In this document: positions 16,117 to 24,837 of the stretch, in pieces
How the letters are laid out: each line of letters starts with the position of its first letter
Position numbering within the stretch: position 1 is the first letter of the stretch
Notes under the pieces: model-generated
What the model saw: only the letters and a program-made list of their open reading frames with translations
What the model was told of the DNA's origin: nothing
Database searches by the model: none
Assembly: GCA_910588625.1 (NCBI GenBank)
Contig: CAJUQN010000009.1
Location: 1 to 61,210 of the forward strand
Length of the DNA: 61,210 bases
Direction: 5' to 3'
Origin: an uncultured Oscillospiraceae bacterium
GTDB taxonomy: Bacteria; Bacillota; Clostridia; Oscillospirales; Oscillospiraceae
Program-made: the position numbers and the translations under genes

Positions 16117-17414
16117 CCTTGGGGCGCAGCGCAAGGGATAAGCGGCCCCAGGTCAAACCGGTCCAAAAGATCGAGCTGTCCGGTGAGAAAACCGGGCTGC
16201 GGGCTATTGCCGCGGTGGTGTTTCTGCTGATTGGCGTGGGGGCGCTGGTCTATGCCGTGGACCAGATGTTTACCATTGAGCCTGGATGGCAGACCATTCA
16301 GGCTGGGGCTGCGGACGGTCCCACCTGCGGGGATGAATTCGTATTCCTGTACGAGGTGGGGGTGTCGGGGCGGTCCGCCCGGGAGGAGAGCCGGGAGGCG
16401 ACCCGGCTGTATACCGAGGCGTGCCGGAAGGCCTATCAGATGTTTCATGCCAGCGAGCGCTTTGAGGATATGGTCAGCCTGAAGGAGCTCAGCGGCCGCC
16501 CCAACGAGGTATTGGCGGTGGACCGGGCGCTGTACCAGGCCTTTGAGGCCGTCCAGGAGGCAGGGGACCGCACCGTCTACCTGGGTCCAGTTTATGCCCG
16601 GTATAACGACCTGTTTCTGTGCCAGGACGACGTCCAGCTGGTGGATTTCGACCCCCGGCTCAGCGAGGAGGTGGCGGAGGAATACGCCGCCATCGCCGCC
16701 TATGCCGAGGACCCCTATTCTATCGACGTAGAGCTGTTGGAGGATAGTCGGGTCTGCCTGCGGGTGTCGGAGGACTATCTGGCCTACGCCCAGCGGGAGG
16801 GCATTGACCGCTTCCTGGACTTCGGGTGGATGCGGAACGCCTTTGTGGCGGACTATCTGGCGGAGACGATGATGGAGGCTGGGTTCACCTGCGGCACGAT
16901 CTCCAGCCATGACGGCTTCGCCCGCTGTCTGGACAACCGGGAGGGAAGCTATGCCCTGCCCCTGCTGGACTGGCTGGAGGACCGGCCCATTGAGGCCGGG
17001 ACCTTGGAGTACCAGGGGCCCATGAGCCTGGTGAGCCTGCGGGGCTTCCCTGCGGCGGAAGGGGACGAGTACCGCTATTACCGCCTGAAAAACGGCGAGG
17101 TGCGCACCCTGTACCTGGACCCATATGACAGCGGATTGTGCAAACTGGGCTCGGACAGCGTGGGCAGCGTAGTGTGTTATTCCCCAGCGCACGGCTGTGC
17201 GGAGCTGGCTATGGGTGTGGGCCAGGCGTATATCTCACGTTTTTCAGGCGATGACTGGAGCAAGGGACTGGGGAGCGGTGAAATCCGGATCATTGATTGC
17301 TGGAGCGATTCCCACGAGTTCGTCTGCACCAGCCGGGAGACGGTTGTGACCAACCTATATGAGAACGAAGACGGCGTGCGCTACACGTTGAAAGTGGGTC
17401 CAGCGCCGGATTAA
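16113..17414 (+). CDS. Membrane-anchored, probably degenerate ApbE-like protein
   Basis: 433 residues read from TTG 16113, which overlaps the oppF-like stop (TTGA); the coupling and lack of a better start support it. One membrane helix at about 32-52 leaves the bulk outside. The order of segments follows the FAD:protein FMN transferase ApbE: an early helical region, VDRALYQAFEAVQEA then LGPVYARYNDLF, FLDFGWMRNAFVADYLAETM, then YRYYRLKNGEVRTLYLDP and VVCYSPAHGCAELAM. In active ApbE the corresponding positions include Gly-rich FAD contacts, HxxDP and a late Asp/Thr pair for magnesium. Here several of these look replaced, so catalysis is doubtful. It may be a structural or binding part of the transporter. 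Confidence 0.55.
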   Translation: MTLGRSARDKRPQVKPVQKIELSGEKTGLRAIAAVVFLLIGVGALVYAVDQMFTIEPGWQTIQAGAADGPTCGDEFVFLYEVGVSGRSAREESREATRLYTEACRKAYQMFHASERFEDMVSLKELSGRPNEVLAVDRALYQAFEAVQEAGDRTVYLGPVYARYNDLFLCQDDVQLVDFDPRLSEEVAEEYAAIAAYAEDPYSIDVELLEDSRVCLRVSEDYLAYAQREGIDRFLDFGWMRNAFVADYLAETMMEAGFTCGTISSHDGFARCLDNREGSYALPLLDWLEDRPIEAGTLEYQGPMSLVSLRGFPAAEGDEYRYYRLKNGEVRTLYLDPYDSGLCKLGSDSVGSVVCYSPAHGCAELAMGVGQAYISRFSGDDWSKGLGSGEIRIIDCWSDSHEFVCTSRETVVTNLYENEDGVRYTLKVGPAPD

Positions 17415-17448
17415 AAAAGGCCCCAGGTCCGGTGGACCTGGGGCCTTT
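17415..17448. terminator. Bidirectional terminator
   Basis: AAAAGGCCCCAGGTCC / GGACCTGGGGCCTTTT with a GGT loop, between the convergent ApbE-like gene and the GntR gene. It has a T-run on both strands. Confidence 0.9.
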
Positions 17449-17453
17449 TCGCG

Positions 17454-18128
17454 TCATTTGAAATACTGGGGATAGGCCGACCGGAGGGCGGCGGCGTCGA
17501 TGTCGTAGCGGTTGAGATGCAGCTCCATCAGCTCCCGGGCGGCCCCGGTGTCCTTGCGGCGGATGGCGTCCACCAGGTCCACATGGTCCTGGACGATCTT
17601 GGTGTTTTTCACTGAGGAGAGGGCCATGGTGCGCACCCGGTCGAAGTGAAGGGAGATGTTTTGGATCAATCCGAATACCTGGGCCTTTTTTGCGATGCTA
17701 AACAGCATTCCGTGGAATTGGTTGTCCAGATTCATAAACTGGCCGGAATAGAAGTCGTCCAGATAGAGGTTTTGGAGGCGGATATTTTCGTTGAGCCGTT
17801 CCAGATCTTCCGGTCCGGCCATCTCGCAGTCCAGTTCGGCCACGGCGCACTCCAGCAGGCTGCGCATAAACCGGGACTCCTCCACCATGTCGTAATCGAT
17901 GAGGGGGATGGTGCTCTTTTTCTGGGGCTGAATATCCACGATCTTCACCTTGGACAGCTCGATAAGCGCCTCCCGCACCGGGGTGCGGGACAACCCCATC
18001 TCCACGGCCAGCTCGTTTTCGCTGATCTGGCTGCCGGGGGCAAGCTCCAAGCTGATGATGTTCTCCTTGATGGTGCGCAAGGCGTATTCCCCGCCACTCT
18101 CCCGTGGGAGCCGCTCCAGCAGCTTCAT
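17454..18128 (-). CDS. GntR family regulator with FCD domain
   Basis: 224 residues from the ATG at 18128, which has GGGAG about 9 nt upstream; an in-frame ATG at 18137 lies too close to it. Residues about 10-70 are the winged helix (GSQISENELAVEMGLSRTPV). The rest is an all-helical FCD domain with metal/ligand-type residues (DNQFHGML, HLNRYD), as in uronate regulators ExuR/UxuR. It is divergent from eda-kdgK-uxaC and is the obvious candidate repressor of that operon, with a uronate or KDG-type effector. Effector identity is not visible in the sequence. Confidence 0.88.
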   Translation of the reverse strand: MKLLERLPRESGGEYALRTIKENIISLELAPGSQISENELAVEMGLSRTPVREALIELSKVKIVDIQPQKKSTIPLIDYDMVEESRFMRSLLECAVAELDCEMAGPEDLERLNENIRLQNLYLDDFYSGQFMNLDNQFHGMLFSIAKKAQVFGLIQNISLHFDRVRTMALSSVKNTKIVQDHVDLVDAIRRKDTGAARELMELHLNRYDIDAAALRSAYPQYFK

Positions 18129-18152
18129 TGTCCCCATCTCCCGTCCGTAATT

Positions 18153-18167
18153 TGATATACTGTATCA
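18153..18167. promoter_or_regulatory. Candidate GntR operator 1
   Basis: TGATA-TACTG-TATCA, a 15-bp inverted repeat with 5-bp arms, 25 bp upstream of the regulator start. Confidence 0.4.
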
Positions 18168-18274
18168 CAGATTTGCATTTTTGTCCACTAGTGCACCAGC
18201 GAAAATATTGTGCGGTCTGGATGGATGTGGGATTTTGCACAAAAAGAGACAAAAAACTTTTACACTTTCTCCAA

Positions 18275-18302
18275 TTGCATTCTAGTATACAAGATGTATA
18301 AT
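18275..18302 (+). promoter_or_regulatory. Promoter of the eda operon with overlapping candidate GntR operator
   Basis: TTGCAT (18275-18280), 16 bp, TATAAT (18297-18302). TATAC-AAGAT-GTATA (18286-18300) overlaps the -10 and has the same 5-5-5 geometry as the site near the regulator gene. The GTATAC core at 18285-18290 resembles known FCD-type operators. A bound repressor would block RNA polymerase. Confidence 0.55.
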
Positions 18303-18390
18303 AGAGACAAGCAGAAAACCTGAGAACCACCCAGCAAAGACCCGTTCGCCGTCCGAAAGCCCGTTCAATTTTTTATGGAGGGATACAGGT

Positions 18391-19353
18391 ATGAACGCAA
18401 CACTGCAAAAAGTCTATGAGATCGGCATCATCCCCGTCATCGCCATTGAGGACGCCGCCCTGGCGGTCCCCCTGGCCCGCGCCTTGGCGGAGGGTGGACT
18501 GCCTGCCGCTGAGGTTACCTTCCGTACCGCCGCCGCCGAGGACGCCATCCGCGCCATCGTTAAAGAGGTCCCCGAGATGCTGGTGGGCGCCGGCACCGTG
18601 CTGACCTGTGAGCAGGCCGACCGGGCTATGGCCGCGGGCGCTTCCTTCATAGTGGCCCCAGGCTACGACCCCAAAGTTACCCAACATGTCATTGACAAGG
18701 GCGGACTCATGATGCCCGGCACCGCCTCTGCCGGCGAGATGCAGCAGGCCATGAACCAGGGCTGTGAGATGCTGAAGTTCTTCCCCGCCGAGGCCAACGG
18801 CGGCGTAGCCATGCTGAAGAATATCGGCGCGGCCCTCAAGACCGCCAAGTGGATGTGCACCGGCGGCGTCAGCGCCAAGAACGTCAACGACTACCTGGGC
18901 TACGACCAGATCGCCGCCGTGGGCGGTACCTGGATGTGCAAGAATGATATGATTAAGGCCGAGAAGTGGGCCGAGATCACCGCCATGTGCAAAGAGGCCG
19001 TCAAGACCATGCTGGGCTTTGAGCTGGCCCACGTGGGCGTCAACTGCGAGAACGAGGCTGAGGCCGAGCAGACCGCCAAGACCCTGTGCGCCCTGTTCGG
19101 GTTGGACTACAAGGCGGGCAACTCCTCCATCTTTGCGGGCAAGGCCGTGGAGTGCATGAAGAAGCCCGGCCGCGGCAAGAACGGCCACATCGCCATCGGC
19201 GCCAACAACGTGGACCGCGCCGTCTATCACCTGGGCCGACAGGGCGTGGAGTTCATTGAGGAGTCCCGCGTGGTGGACCCCAAGGGCAAGACCAAGGCCA
19301 TCTATCTCAAGAACGAGCTGTCCGGCTTCGCGCTCCACCTGGTTCAGAAGTAA
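18391..19353 (+). CDS. eda: KDPG/KHG aldolase fused to a VOC (glyoxalase-like) domain
   Basis: 320 residues; single-domain Eda is about 210. Residues 1-210 are class I aldolase with E41 (AAEVTFRT) and Schiff-base K129 (MLKFFPAE), spaced 88 apart as E45 and K133 are in E. coli. It would split 2-keto-3-deoxy-6-phosphogluconate into pyruvate and glyceraldehyde 3-phosphate. Residues about 215-320 (ELAHVGVNCENEAEAEQTAK ... GHIAIGANNVDRAVYHL) fold-match a VOC domain, with His and Glu candidates for metal binding. The role of the VOC part is unknown. First gene of the uronate operon, RBS GGAGGG. Confidence 0.9.
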   Translation: MNATLQKVYEIGIIPVIAIEDAALAVPLARALAEGGLPAAEVTFRTAAAEDAIRAIVKEVPEMLVGAGTVLTCEQADRAMAAGASFIVAPGYDPKVTQHVIDKGGLMMPGTASAGEMQQAMNQGCEMLKFFPAEANGGVAMLKNIGAALKTAKWMCTGGVSAKNVNDYLGYDQIAAVGGTWMCKNDMIKAEKWAEITAMCKEAVKTMLGFELAHVGVNCENEAEAEQTAKTLCALFGLDYKAGNSSIFAGKAVECMKKPGRGKNGHIAIGANNVDRAVYHLGRQGVEFIEESRVVDPKGKTKAIYLKNELSGFALHLVQK

Positions 19354-19389
19354 GCGGAACGATTATAAAGATAATTGGAGGAATATAAT

Positions 19390-20418
19390 ATGTCTAAAGT
19401 AGTCACCTTCGGCGAGCTCATGATTCGTCTCCAACCCTACAACTACGAGCGCTTTGTTCAGGCCGACCACCTGGAGTTTACCTTCGGCGGCGGCGAGGCC
19501 AACGTGGCCGTCTCCCTGGCCAACTACGGCTTGGACGCGTCCTTTGTCACCAAGCTCCCCGCCCATGCCATCGGTCAGGCGGCGGTGAACTCCCTGCGCC
19601 GCTACGGCGTGGACACCTCTAAGATCGTCCGCGGCGGCGACCGTGTGGGCATCTACTTTAACGAGAAGGGCGCCTCTCAGCGCGGCTCCGTGTGCATCTA
19701 TGACCGTGCCCACTCCGCCATCCAGGAGGCCAGCACCTCCGACTTCGACTGGGACGCCATCTTTGAGGGCGTGGACTGGTTCCACTTCACCGGCATCACG
19801 CCGGCCCTGGGCCCCAATGTGGTGGAGATCTGCAAGGAAGCCTGCAAGGCCGCCAAGGCCCACGGCGTGAAGATTTCCTGTGACCTGAACTACCGCGGCA
19901 AGCTGTGGACCCGCGACCAGGCCCGCGCCGCCATGACCGACCTGTGCCAGTACGTGGACGTGTGCATCTCCAATGAGGAGGACGCCAAGGATGTGTTCGG
20001 CATTGAGGCCGAGAACACCGACATCTACGGCGGCGAGATCAACCACGAGGGTTATAAGTCCGTTGCCAAGCAGTTGGCGGACAAGTTCGGCTTTGAGAAG
20101 GTGGCCATCACCCTGCGCGAGTCCCACTCCGCCTTTGACAACGGCTGGAGCGCCATGCTGTATGATGTGGCTTCCGGGGAGTACTGCTTCTCCAAGAAGT
20201 ACGAGCTGCATATCATCGACCGCGTGGGCGGCGGCGATTCCTTCGGCGGCGGGCTGATCTACTCCCTGCTGAACGGCAAAAGCACCCAGGAGGCGGTGGA
20301 GTTTGCCGTGGCGGCTTCCGCCCTGAAGCACTCCATCGAGGGCGACTATAACATGGTCACTGTCTCCGAGGTGGAGAAGCTGGCCGGCGGCGACGGCTCC
20401 GGCCGCATCCAGCGGTAA
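19390..20418 (+). CDS. kdgK: 2-keto-3-deoxygluconate kinase (PfkB family)
   Basis: 342 residues from ATG 19390 with GGAGG 8 nt upstream; an upstream TTG is not needed. N-terminal TFGELMIRL and FGGGEANVAVSLANYG and the C-terminal PfkB signature DRVGGGDSFGGG (catalytic Asp) mark a KDG kinase-type member. It phosphorylates KDG to KDPG, the substrate of the aldolase encoded just upstream. Cytoplasmic. The family assignment is firm; substrate rests on family resemblance and operon context. Confidence 0.85.
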   Translation: MSKVVTFGELMIRLQPYNYERFVQADHLEFTFGGGEANVAVSLANYGLDASFVTKLPAHAIGQAAVNSLRRYGVDTSKIVRGGDRVGIYFNEKGASQRGSVCIYDRAHSAIQEASTSDFDWDAIFEGVDWFHFTGITPALGPNVVEICKEACKAAKAHGVKISCDLNYRGKLWTRDQARAAMTDLCQYVDVCISNEEDAKDVFGIEAENTDIYGGEINHEGYKSVAKQLADKFGFEKVAITLRESHSAFDNGWSAMLYDVASGEYCFSKKYELHIIDRVGGGDSFGGGLIYSLLNGKSTQEAVEFAVAASALKHSIEGDYNMVTVSEVEKLAGGDGSGRIQR

Positions 20419-20567
20419 GGGTATTCCTTTTTTTGAAAAAGAAAGGAACCGAAAGAAAACTTTTAATCTGTTACGGGCGGGGGCGGTAACTGATACGTTC
20501 CCGCCCGGTAACGGACCTGATACGGGCTTTTTAGGATAATTATATCTTTGATTTGGGAGAGAACGAT

Positions 20568-21653
20568 ATGGAACACCGCAACCCTCTGCTCCAAGGTAAC
20601 AGCTCCCAGAAATTTATCACTATTGGCGAGATCATGCTCCGCCTGACCCCGCCCAACTACGGCAAGATCCGGGTGACAAACACCTTTGAGGCCAGCTACG
20701 GCGGCAGTGAGGCCAACATCGCCCTGGCCCTGGCCAACCTGGGCATTGACAGCACCTTTTTCAGTGTGGTGCCCAACAACAGCCTGGGCAAGAGCGCCGT
20801 TCGCGCCCTGCGCTCCAACGACGTGCACTGCACCCCTATCATCCTGTCCACGGTCGCAGAGACTCCTACCCACCGCTTGGGCGCCTACTACCTGGAGACC
20901 GGCTACGGCATCCGGGCCAGCAAGGTGACCTATGACCGTAAGCACTCCGCGATTACGGAATACGATTTCTCCAAAGTGGACCTGAATGTCCTGCTGGACG
21001 GCTTCGACTGGCTGCACCTCAGCGGCATCACCCCGGCCCTGTCCCCCAGCTGCGCCCAGCTCATTCTGGACTGCCTCAAGGTGGGGAAAGAGAAGGGCAT
21101 GACCGTCAGCTTTGACGGCAACTTCCGCTCCCAGCTGTGGACCTGGGAGCAGGCCAGGGACTTCTGCACCCAGTGCCTGCCCTATGTGGACGTGCTGCTG
21201 GGCATCGAGCCCTACCATCTGTGGAAGGACGAGGGCGACCATTCCAAGGGCGACTGGAAGGACGGCGCGCCCCTCCAGCCCAGCTATGAGCAGCAGGACG
21301 AGATCTTCCAGCGGTTTGTGGAGCGCTATCCGAATTTGAAGTGCATCGCCCGCCACGTCCGCTTCGCCCACAGCGGCAGCGAGAACAGCCTGATGGCCTA
21401 TATGTGGTATCAGGGCCACACCTTCGAGAGCAAGCGCTTCACCTTCAACATCCTGGACCGGGTGGGCGGCGGCGACGCCTTCGCCAGCGGCCTGATCTAC
21501 GCACAGATGCTCGACTACAAGCCCATGGACATGGTGAATTTTGCCGTGGCCAGCAGCGTCATCAAGCACACCATCCACGGCGACGGCAACATCACCGACG
21601 ACGCCGAGGTTATCCGCAATCTGATGAACATGAACTATGACATCAAGCGCTGA
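20568..21653 (+). CDS. Second PfkB-family sugar kinase
   Basis: 361 residues from ATG 20568 (GGGAGA upstream). PfkB signatures are YGGSEANIALALANLG and DRVGGGDAFASG. It is a paralogue of the adjacent kdgK but clearly diverged, with an insertion around residues 205-245 (GIEPYHLWKDEGDHSKGDWK) before the ATP site, which is polar and unusual. It may act on KDG from a different route or on another keto-sugar acid. The 150-bp gap before it has only a weak inverted repeat (GGGCGGG/CCCGCCC) and no clear promoter. Confidence 0.8.
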   Translation: MEHRNPLLQGNSSQKFITIGEIMLRLTPPNYGKIRVTNTFEASYGGSEANIALALANLGIDSTFFSVVPNNSLGKSAVRALRSNDVHCTPIILSTVAETPTHRLGAYYLETGYGIRASKVTYDRKHSAITEYDFSKVDLNVLLDGFDWLHLSGITPALSPSCAQLILDCLKVGKEKGMTVSFDGNFRSQLWTWEQARDFCTQCLPYVDVLLGIEPYHLWKDEGDHSKGDWKDGAPLQPSYEQQDEIFQRFVERYPNLKCIARHVRFAHSGSENSLMAYMWYQGHTFESKRFTFNILDRVGGGDAFASGLIYAQMLDYKPMDMVNFAVASSVIKHTIHGDGNITDDAEVIRNLMNMNYDIKR

Positions 21654-21722
21654 AATAAACGGGAGGCCGTCCGTCCCAGACAGGACGGGTGGGCTTTCGC
21701 ACTTTTGACAGGAGGAAATGCC

Positions 21723-23156
21723 ATGAAAGACTTTATGGATAAAGATTTCCTGCTTGGCACCGAAACTGCCAAGCATCTCTACCACGACTGCGCCAAGTCC
21801 ATGCCCCTGGTGGACTACCACTGCCACATTCCCCCCCGCGAGATTTTTGAGGACCGCCGGTTCGACAACCTGGTGGAGGTCTGGCTGGGCGGCGAGAACC
21901 CCGACGGCTCCTACTTTGGCGACCACTACAAGTGGCGTCTCATGCGCTCCAACGGCGTGCCTGAGGAGTACGTGTCCGGCGGCAAGCCTGCCTTTGAGCG
22001 GTTCATGAAGTTTGCCGAGACCTTGGAAATGGCCATCGGCAATCCCATGTATCATTGGTGCAACCTGGAGCTGCGCCAGTTCTTCGGCTACGACAAACCC
22101 CTGACCCCCGAGACGGCCCGGGAGTGCTGGGACTTCTGCAACGAGAAGCTGAGAAACGACCCCGACCTGACCGCCCGGGGCATCATCAAAAAGGCCAATG
22201 TGGCCATGATCGGCACTACCGACGATCCCATCGACTCCCTGGAGTGGCACGAGAAGATTGCCGCCGACCCCACCATCGACGTGAAGGTGTGCCCCTCCTT
22301 CCGCCCGGACAAGGCCATCAACATCAACAAGCCCGGTTTTGTGGAGTATATCGGCAAGCTGGCCGCCAGCGTGGGCAAGAAGAGCTTGGACAGCGTGGAG
22401 GACGTGTGCGCCGCCCTGACCCAGCGCCTGGAGTTCTTCGCCAAGCTGGGCTGCCGGGCCAGCGATCACGGCCTGGACTATATCCCCTTCCGTCCCGCCT
22501 CCTCCAAGAAGGTGAGCGAGGTCTTTGAGAAGGTGATGAGGGGCGAGGAGATCAGCACCAAGGAGGCCGAGCGCTATCAGACCGCCATCCTGCTCCACCT
22601 GGGCCGGGAGTACAGCCGGCTGAACATCGCCATGCAGCTGCACTACTCCTGCATCCGCAACAACAACGAGCGGATGTATGCCAAGATGGGCCCCGACACC
22701 GGCTTCGACGCCATCTCCCAGAACACCTGCGGCGCCGACATCGCCCGCCTGCTGTCCGCCTTGGATATGGAGGGCAAGTGCCCCAAGACCATCCTGTACT
22801 CCCTGAACCCCGCCGACAATGAGCAGCTGGGCACCCTCATCGGGTGCTTCCAGTCCAGCGAAATCCCCGGCAAGATCCAGCACGGCTCCGCCTGGTGGTT
22901 TAACGACACCAGGTCCGGCATGGAGGCCCAGATGAAATCCCTGGCCAACCTGGGGCTGCTGGGCAACTTTGTGGGTATGCTGACCGATTCCCGTTCCTTC
23001 CTCAGCTACGCCCGGCACGACTATTTCCGCCGTATCCTCTGCAACATCATCGGCGATTGGGTGGAGAACGGGGAGTATCCCAACTATGACGCCTCCCTCA
23101 AGAAGATCGTGGAGGGCATCTGCTACAATAATGCGGCTCGGTATTTCGGCCTGTAA
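21723..23156 (+). CDS. uxaC: Glucuronate/uronate isomerase
   Basis: 477 residues, normal for UxaC, from ATG 21723 with AGGAGG. Near the N terminus lies the metal-binding VDYHCHIPP motif, and the family landmarks FGDHYKWRLMRSNGV, GTTDDP and GMLTDSRSFLSYARHDYFRR are all present. It converts D-glucuronate to D-fructuronate and D-galacturonate to D-tagaturonate in the cytoplasm. The oxidoreductase and dehydratase that would carry these to KDG (UxuB/UxuA or UxaB/UxaA) are not in the window. Last gene of this operon. Confidence 0.95.
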   Translation: MKDFMDKDFLLGTETAKHLYHDCAKSMPLVDYHCHIPPREIFEDRRFDNLVEVWLGGENPDGSYFGDHYKWRLMRSNGVPEEYVSGGKPAFERFMKFAETLEMAIGNPMYHWCNLELRQFFGYDKPLTPETARECWDFCNEKLRNDPDLTARGIIKKANVAMIGTTDDPIDSLEWHEKIAADPTIDVKVCPSFRPDKAININKPGFVEYIGKLAASVGKKSLDSVEDVCAALTQRLEFFAKLGCRASDHGLDYIPFRPASSKKVSEVFEKVMRGEEISTKEAERYQTAILLHLGREYSRLNIAMQLHYSCIRNNNERMYAKMGPDTGFDAISQNTCGADIARLLSALDMEGKCPKTILYSLNPADNEQLGTLIGCFQSSEIPGKIQHGSAWWFNDTRSGMEAQMKSLANLGLLGNFVGMLTDSRSFLSYARHDYFRRILCNIIGDWVENGEYPNYDASLKKIVEGICYNNAARYFGL

Positions 23157-23179
23157 ATAGAAAGGTCATGGTTTGCGCG

Positions 23180-23216
23180 GAAAGGACCTGGCTCCTCTTG
23201 GAGTCAGGTCCTTTCG
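23180..23216. terminator. Bidirectional terminator
   Basis: GAAAGGACCTGGCTCC / GGAGTCAGGTCCTTTC with a short loop, between uxaC and the convergent response-regulator gene. Confidence 0.85.
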
Positions 23217-23220
23217 CTTG

Positions 23221-24837
23221 TCAGTCCTGTTTCAGCTTTTGGACGTACTCCCTGGGAGAGCAGCCCTCGATTTTTTTGAATACCTTGCTGAAATAGAAAG
23301 CGTTCTCAAATCCTAGGCGCTCAGCGATCTCGTAGAACTTTACGTTTTCCTCCCGCATCATTTCTTTCGCCGCCCGTATCTTCTCGGTATTGACATACTC
23401 CACAAAGGTCTGCTCCGCCTGCCGGGCGAACAGCTGGGACAGGTAATTCGGCGAGAACCCGAACACCGCCGCCACATTGTTCAGCGTCAGCCGTTGGCTC
23501 AGATTGGCCTGGATGTAGGATTTGATCTGCCGGATGATCTGGTCCTTATACCCCTGCCGTTGGGAGCGCAGGGCCTGGACCAGCCCGGTCCGCAGCCGGG
23601 CGATCCAGCCGGTGATCTCTTGAATGGTGCGCTGACGGTAGACGCAGCGATAGCCCTCCGGCTCGTTTTCAAAGATATGGGAGACGATTTCCTCCCCGTT
23701 GGTGAACTGGCTCAGGCAGAGGAACAGCAGGTTGCACGCCGCGTCCATGGCTTGGAGCCGCCGGGTGGGATGGGCGTGGATGCTGTCGATGATCTGATCC
23801 ATAATCTGCTCCAGTGCCCCGGCGTCCTGGTCCTCGAAGGCCCGGGTGAGGGATTCCCGGTAGAGCGCCATATCAAACACGCCGTCAGCGGCGGAGCCGC
23901 CTTCGCCGTCGAAAAATACCACGGCGCCGTCCCCGGCCCCCCGCTCCGACAAGCACAGGCGGGCGGTGTAGTAGGACCCGCTCAGTTCCATGGGCCGGAC
24001 TACCTTGGCGCCCACCCGGCACAGCAGGCGGACGCTGAAGTAGTTGTAGACCACCTCCACCACCTTGTCCAGCACAGTGCCCAGCGCCTCCTGGTAGATG
24101 GGGGCCTCCTGCTCGGACAGGCAGAAGGTGATGTTGAAATGCCGTGGGTCCAGCGGGGTGATGTAGCAGGCCATAAACCGGGTGGCGGTCTCCCAGGCCA
24201 TGCGGGTGGTGGAAGAGTAGAGGTTCATCAGCCGCTCCTGGCTCATGGACTGGGCGGTGAGGTTGGGCAGCTCACAGTAGCAGACCGCGTAGGCGTCGAA
24301 GGAGAAATCCACCCCCAATTCCTTCTGCTGTGAGCGCATCTGCTCCTCGCTCTCAAACAAGTTGTTGAACAGCCGGATGAAAAACCGGTCATAGAAGGGC
24401 TGCATCCCGAACCGCTCGGAGGGTGGGCGGCGGCGGACGGGCTCGGCGTGACGCCGAGCCGCAAGGCGCTCCTGCGCCTTGCGCAATGCCCCTAGCAGCG
24501 CCTGCTGGGTGAGTTCCAGCTTGATGAGGTAGTCCACCGCCTGGCGGTTGATGGCCTCCTTCACAAAGGCGAACTCCTCAAAGCTGGTGAGGAGGATAAA
24601 CAGCGGCGGGTTCTGATAGGCGTCCTGCGCCGCCTCCATCAGCTTGAGTCCGTCCATCACCGGCATTTTGATGTCGGCGATGACCAGGTCGGGCCTCAGC
24701 TTGTCGATGAGCTCCAGGGCCTGGGCCCCGTTGCGGGCGGCGCCCACCACCTGGGCGTCGTAGTCCTCCCATTTCAGCATGGACTGGATACCCACCAATA
24801 CCAGGGGTTCGTCGTCTACCAACAGCACGGCAGTCAT
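23221..24837 (-). CDS. YesN-type response regulator with AraC DNA-binding domain
   Basis: 538 residues. ATG at 24837 overlaps the kinase stop (ATGA) and has AAGGAGGAG upstream. Residues 1-125 are a receiver domain (LLVDDEPLVLVGIQ, phospho-Asp in DLVIADIKMPVMDG). A middle region of about 280 residues has no motif I recognise. The last about 100 residues are a double helix-turn-helix AraC domain (LTLNNVAAVFGFSPNYLSQL, ERLGFENAFYFSKVFKK). It should activate the divergent sugar importer and lyase genes when the kinase senses extracellular sugar. Confidence 0.92.
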   Translation of the reverse strand: MTAVLLVDDEPLVLVGIQSMLKWEDYDAQVVGAARNGAQALELIDKLRPDLVIADIKMPVMDGLKLMEAAQDAYQNPPLFILLTSFEEFAFVKEAINRQAVDYLIKLELTQQALLGALRKAQERLAARRHAEPVRRRPPSERFGMQPFYDRFFIRLFNNLFESEEQMRSQQKELGVDFSFDAYAVCYCELPNLTAQSMSQERLMNLYSSTTRMAWETATRFMACYITPLDPRHFNITFCLSEQEAPIYQEALGTVLDKVVEVVYNYFSVRLLCRVGAKVVRPMELSGSYYTARLCLSERGAGDGAVVFFDGEGGSAADGVFDMALYRESLTRAFEDQDAGALEQIMDQIIDSIHAHPTRRLQAMDAACNLLFLCLSQFTNGEEIVSHIFENEPEGYRCVYRQRTIQEITGWIARLRTGLVQALRSQRQGYKDQIIRQIKSYIQANLSQRLTLNNVAAVFGFSPNYLSQLFARQAEQTFVEYVNTEKIRAAKEMMREENVKFYEIAERLGFENAFYFSKVFKKIEGCSPREYVQKLKQD

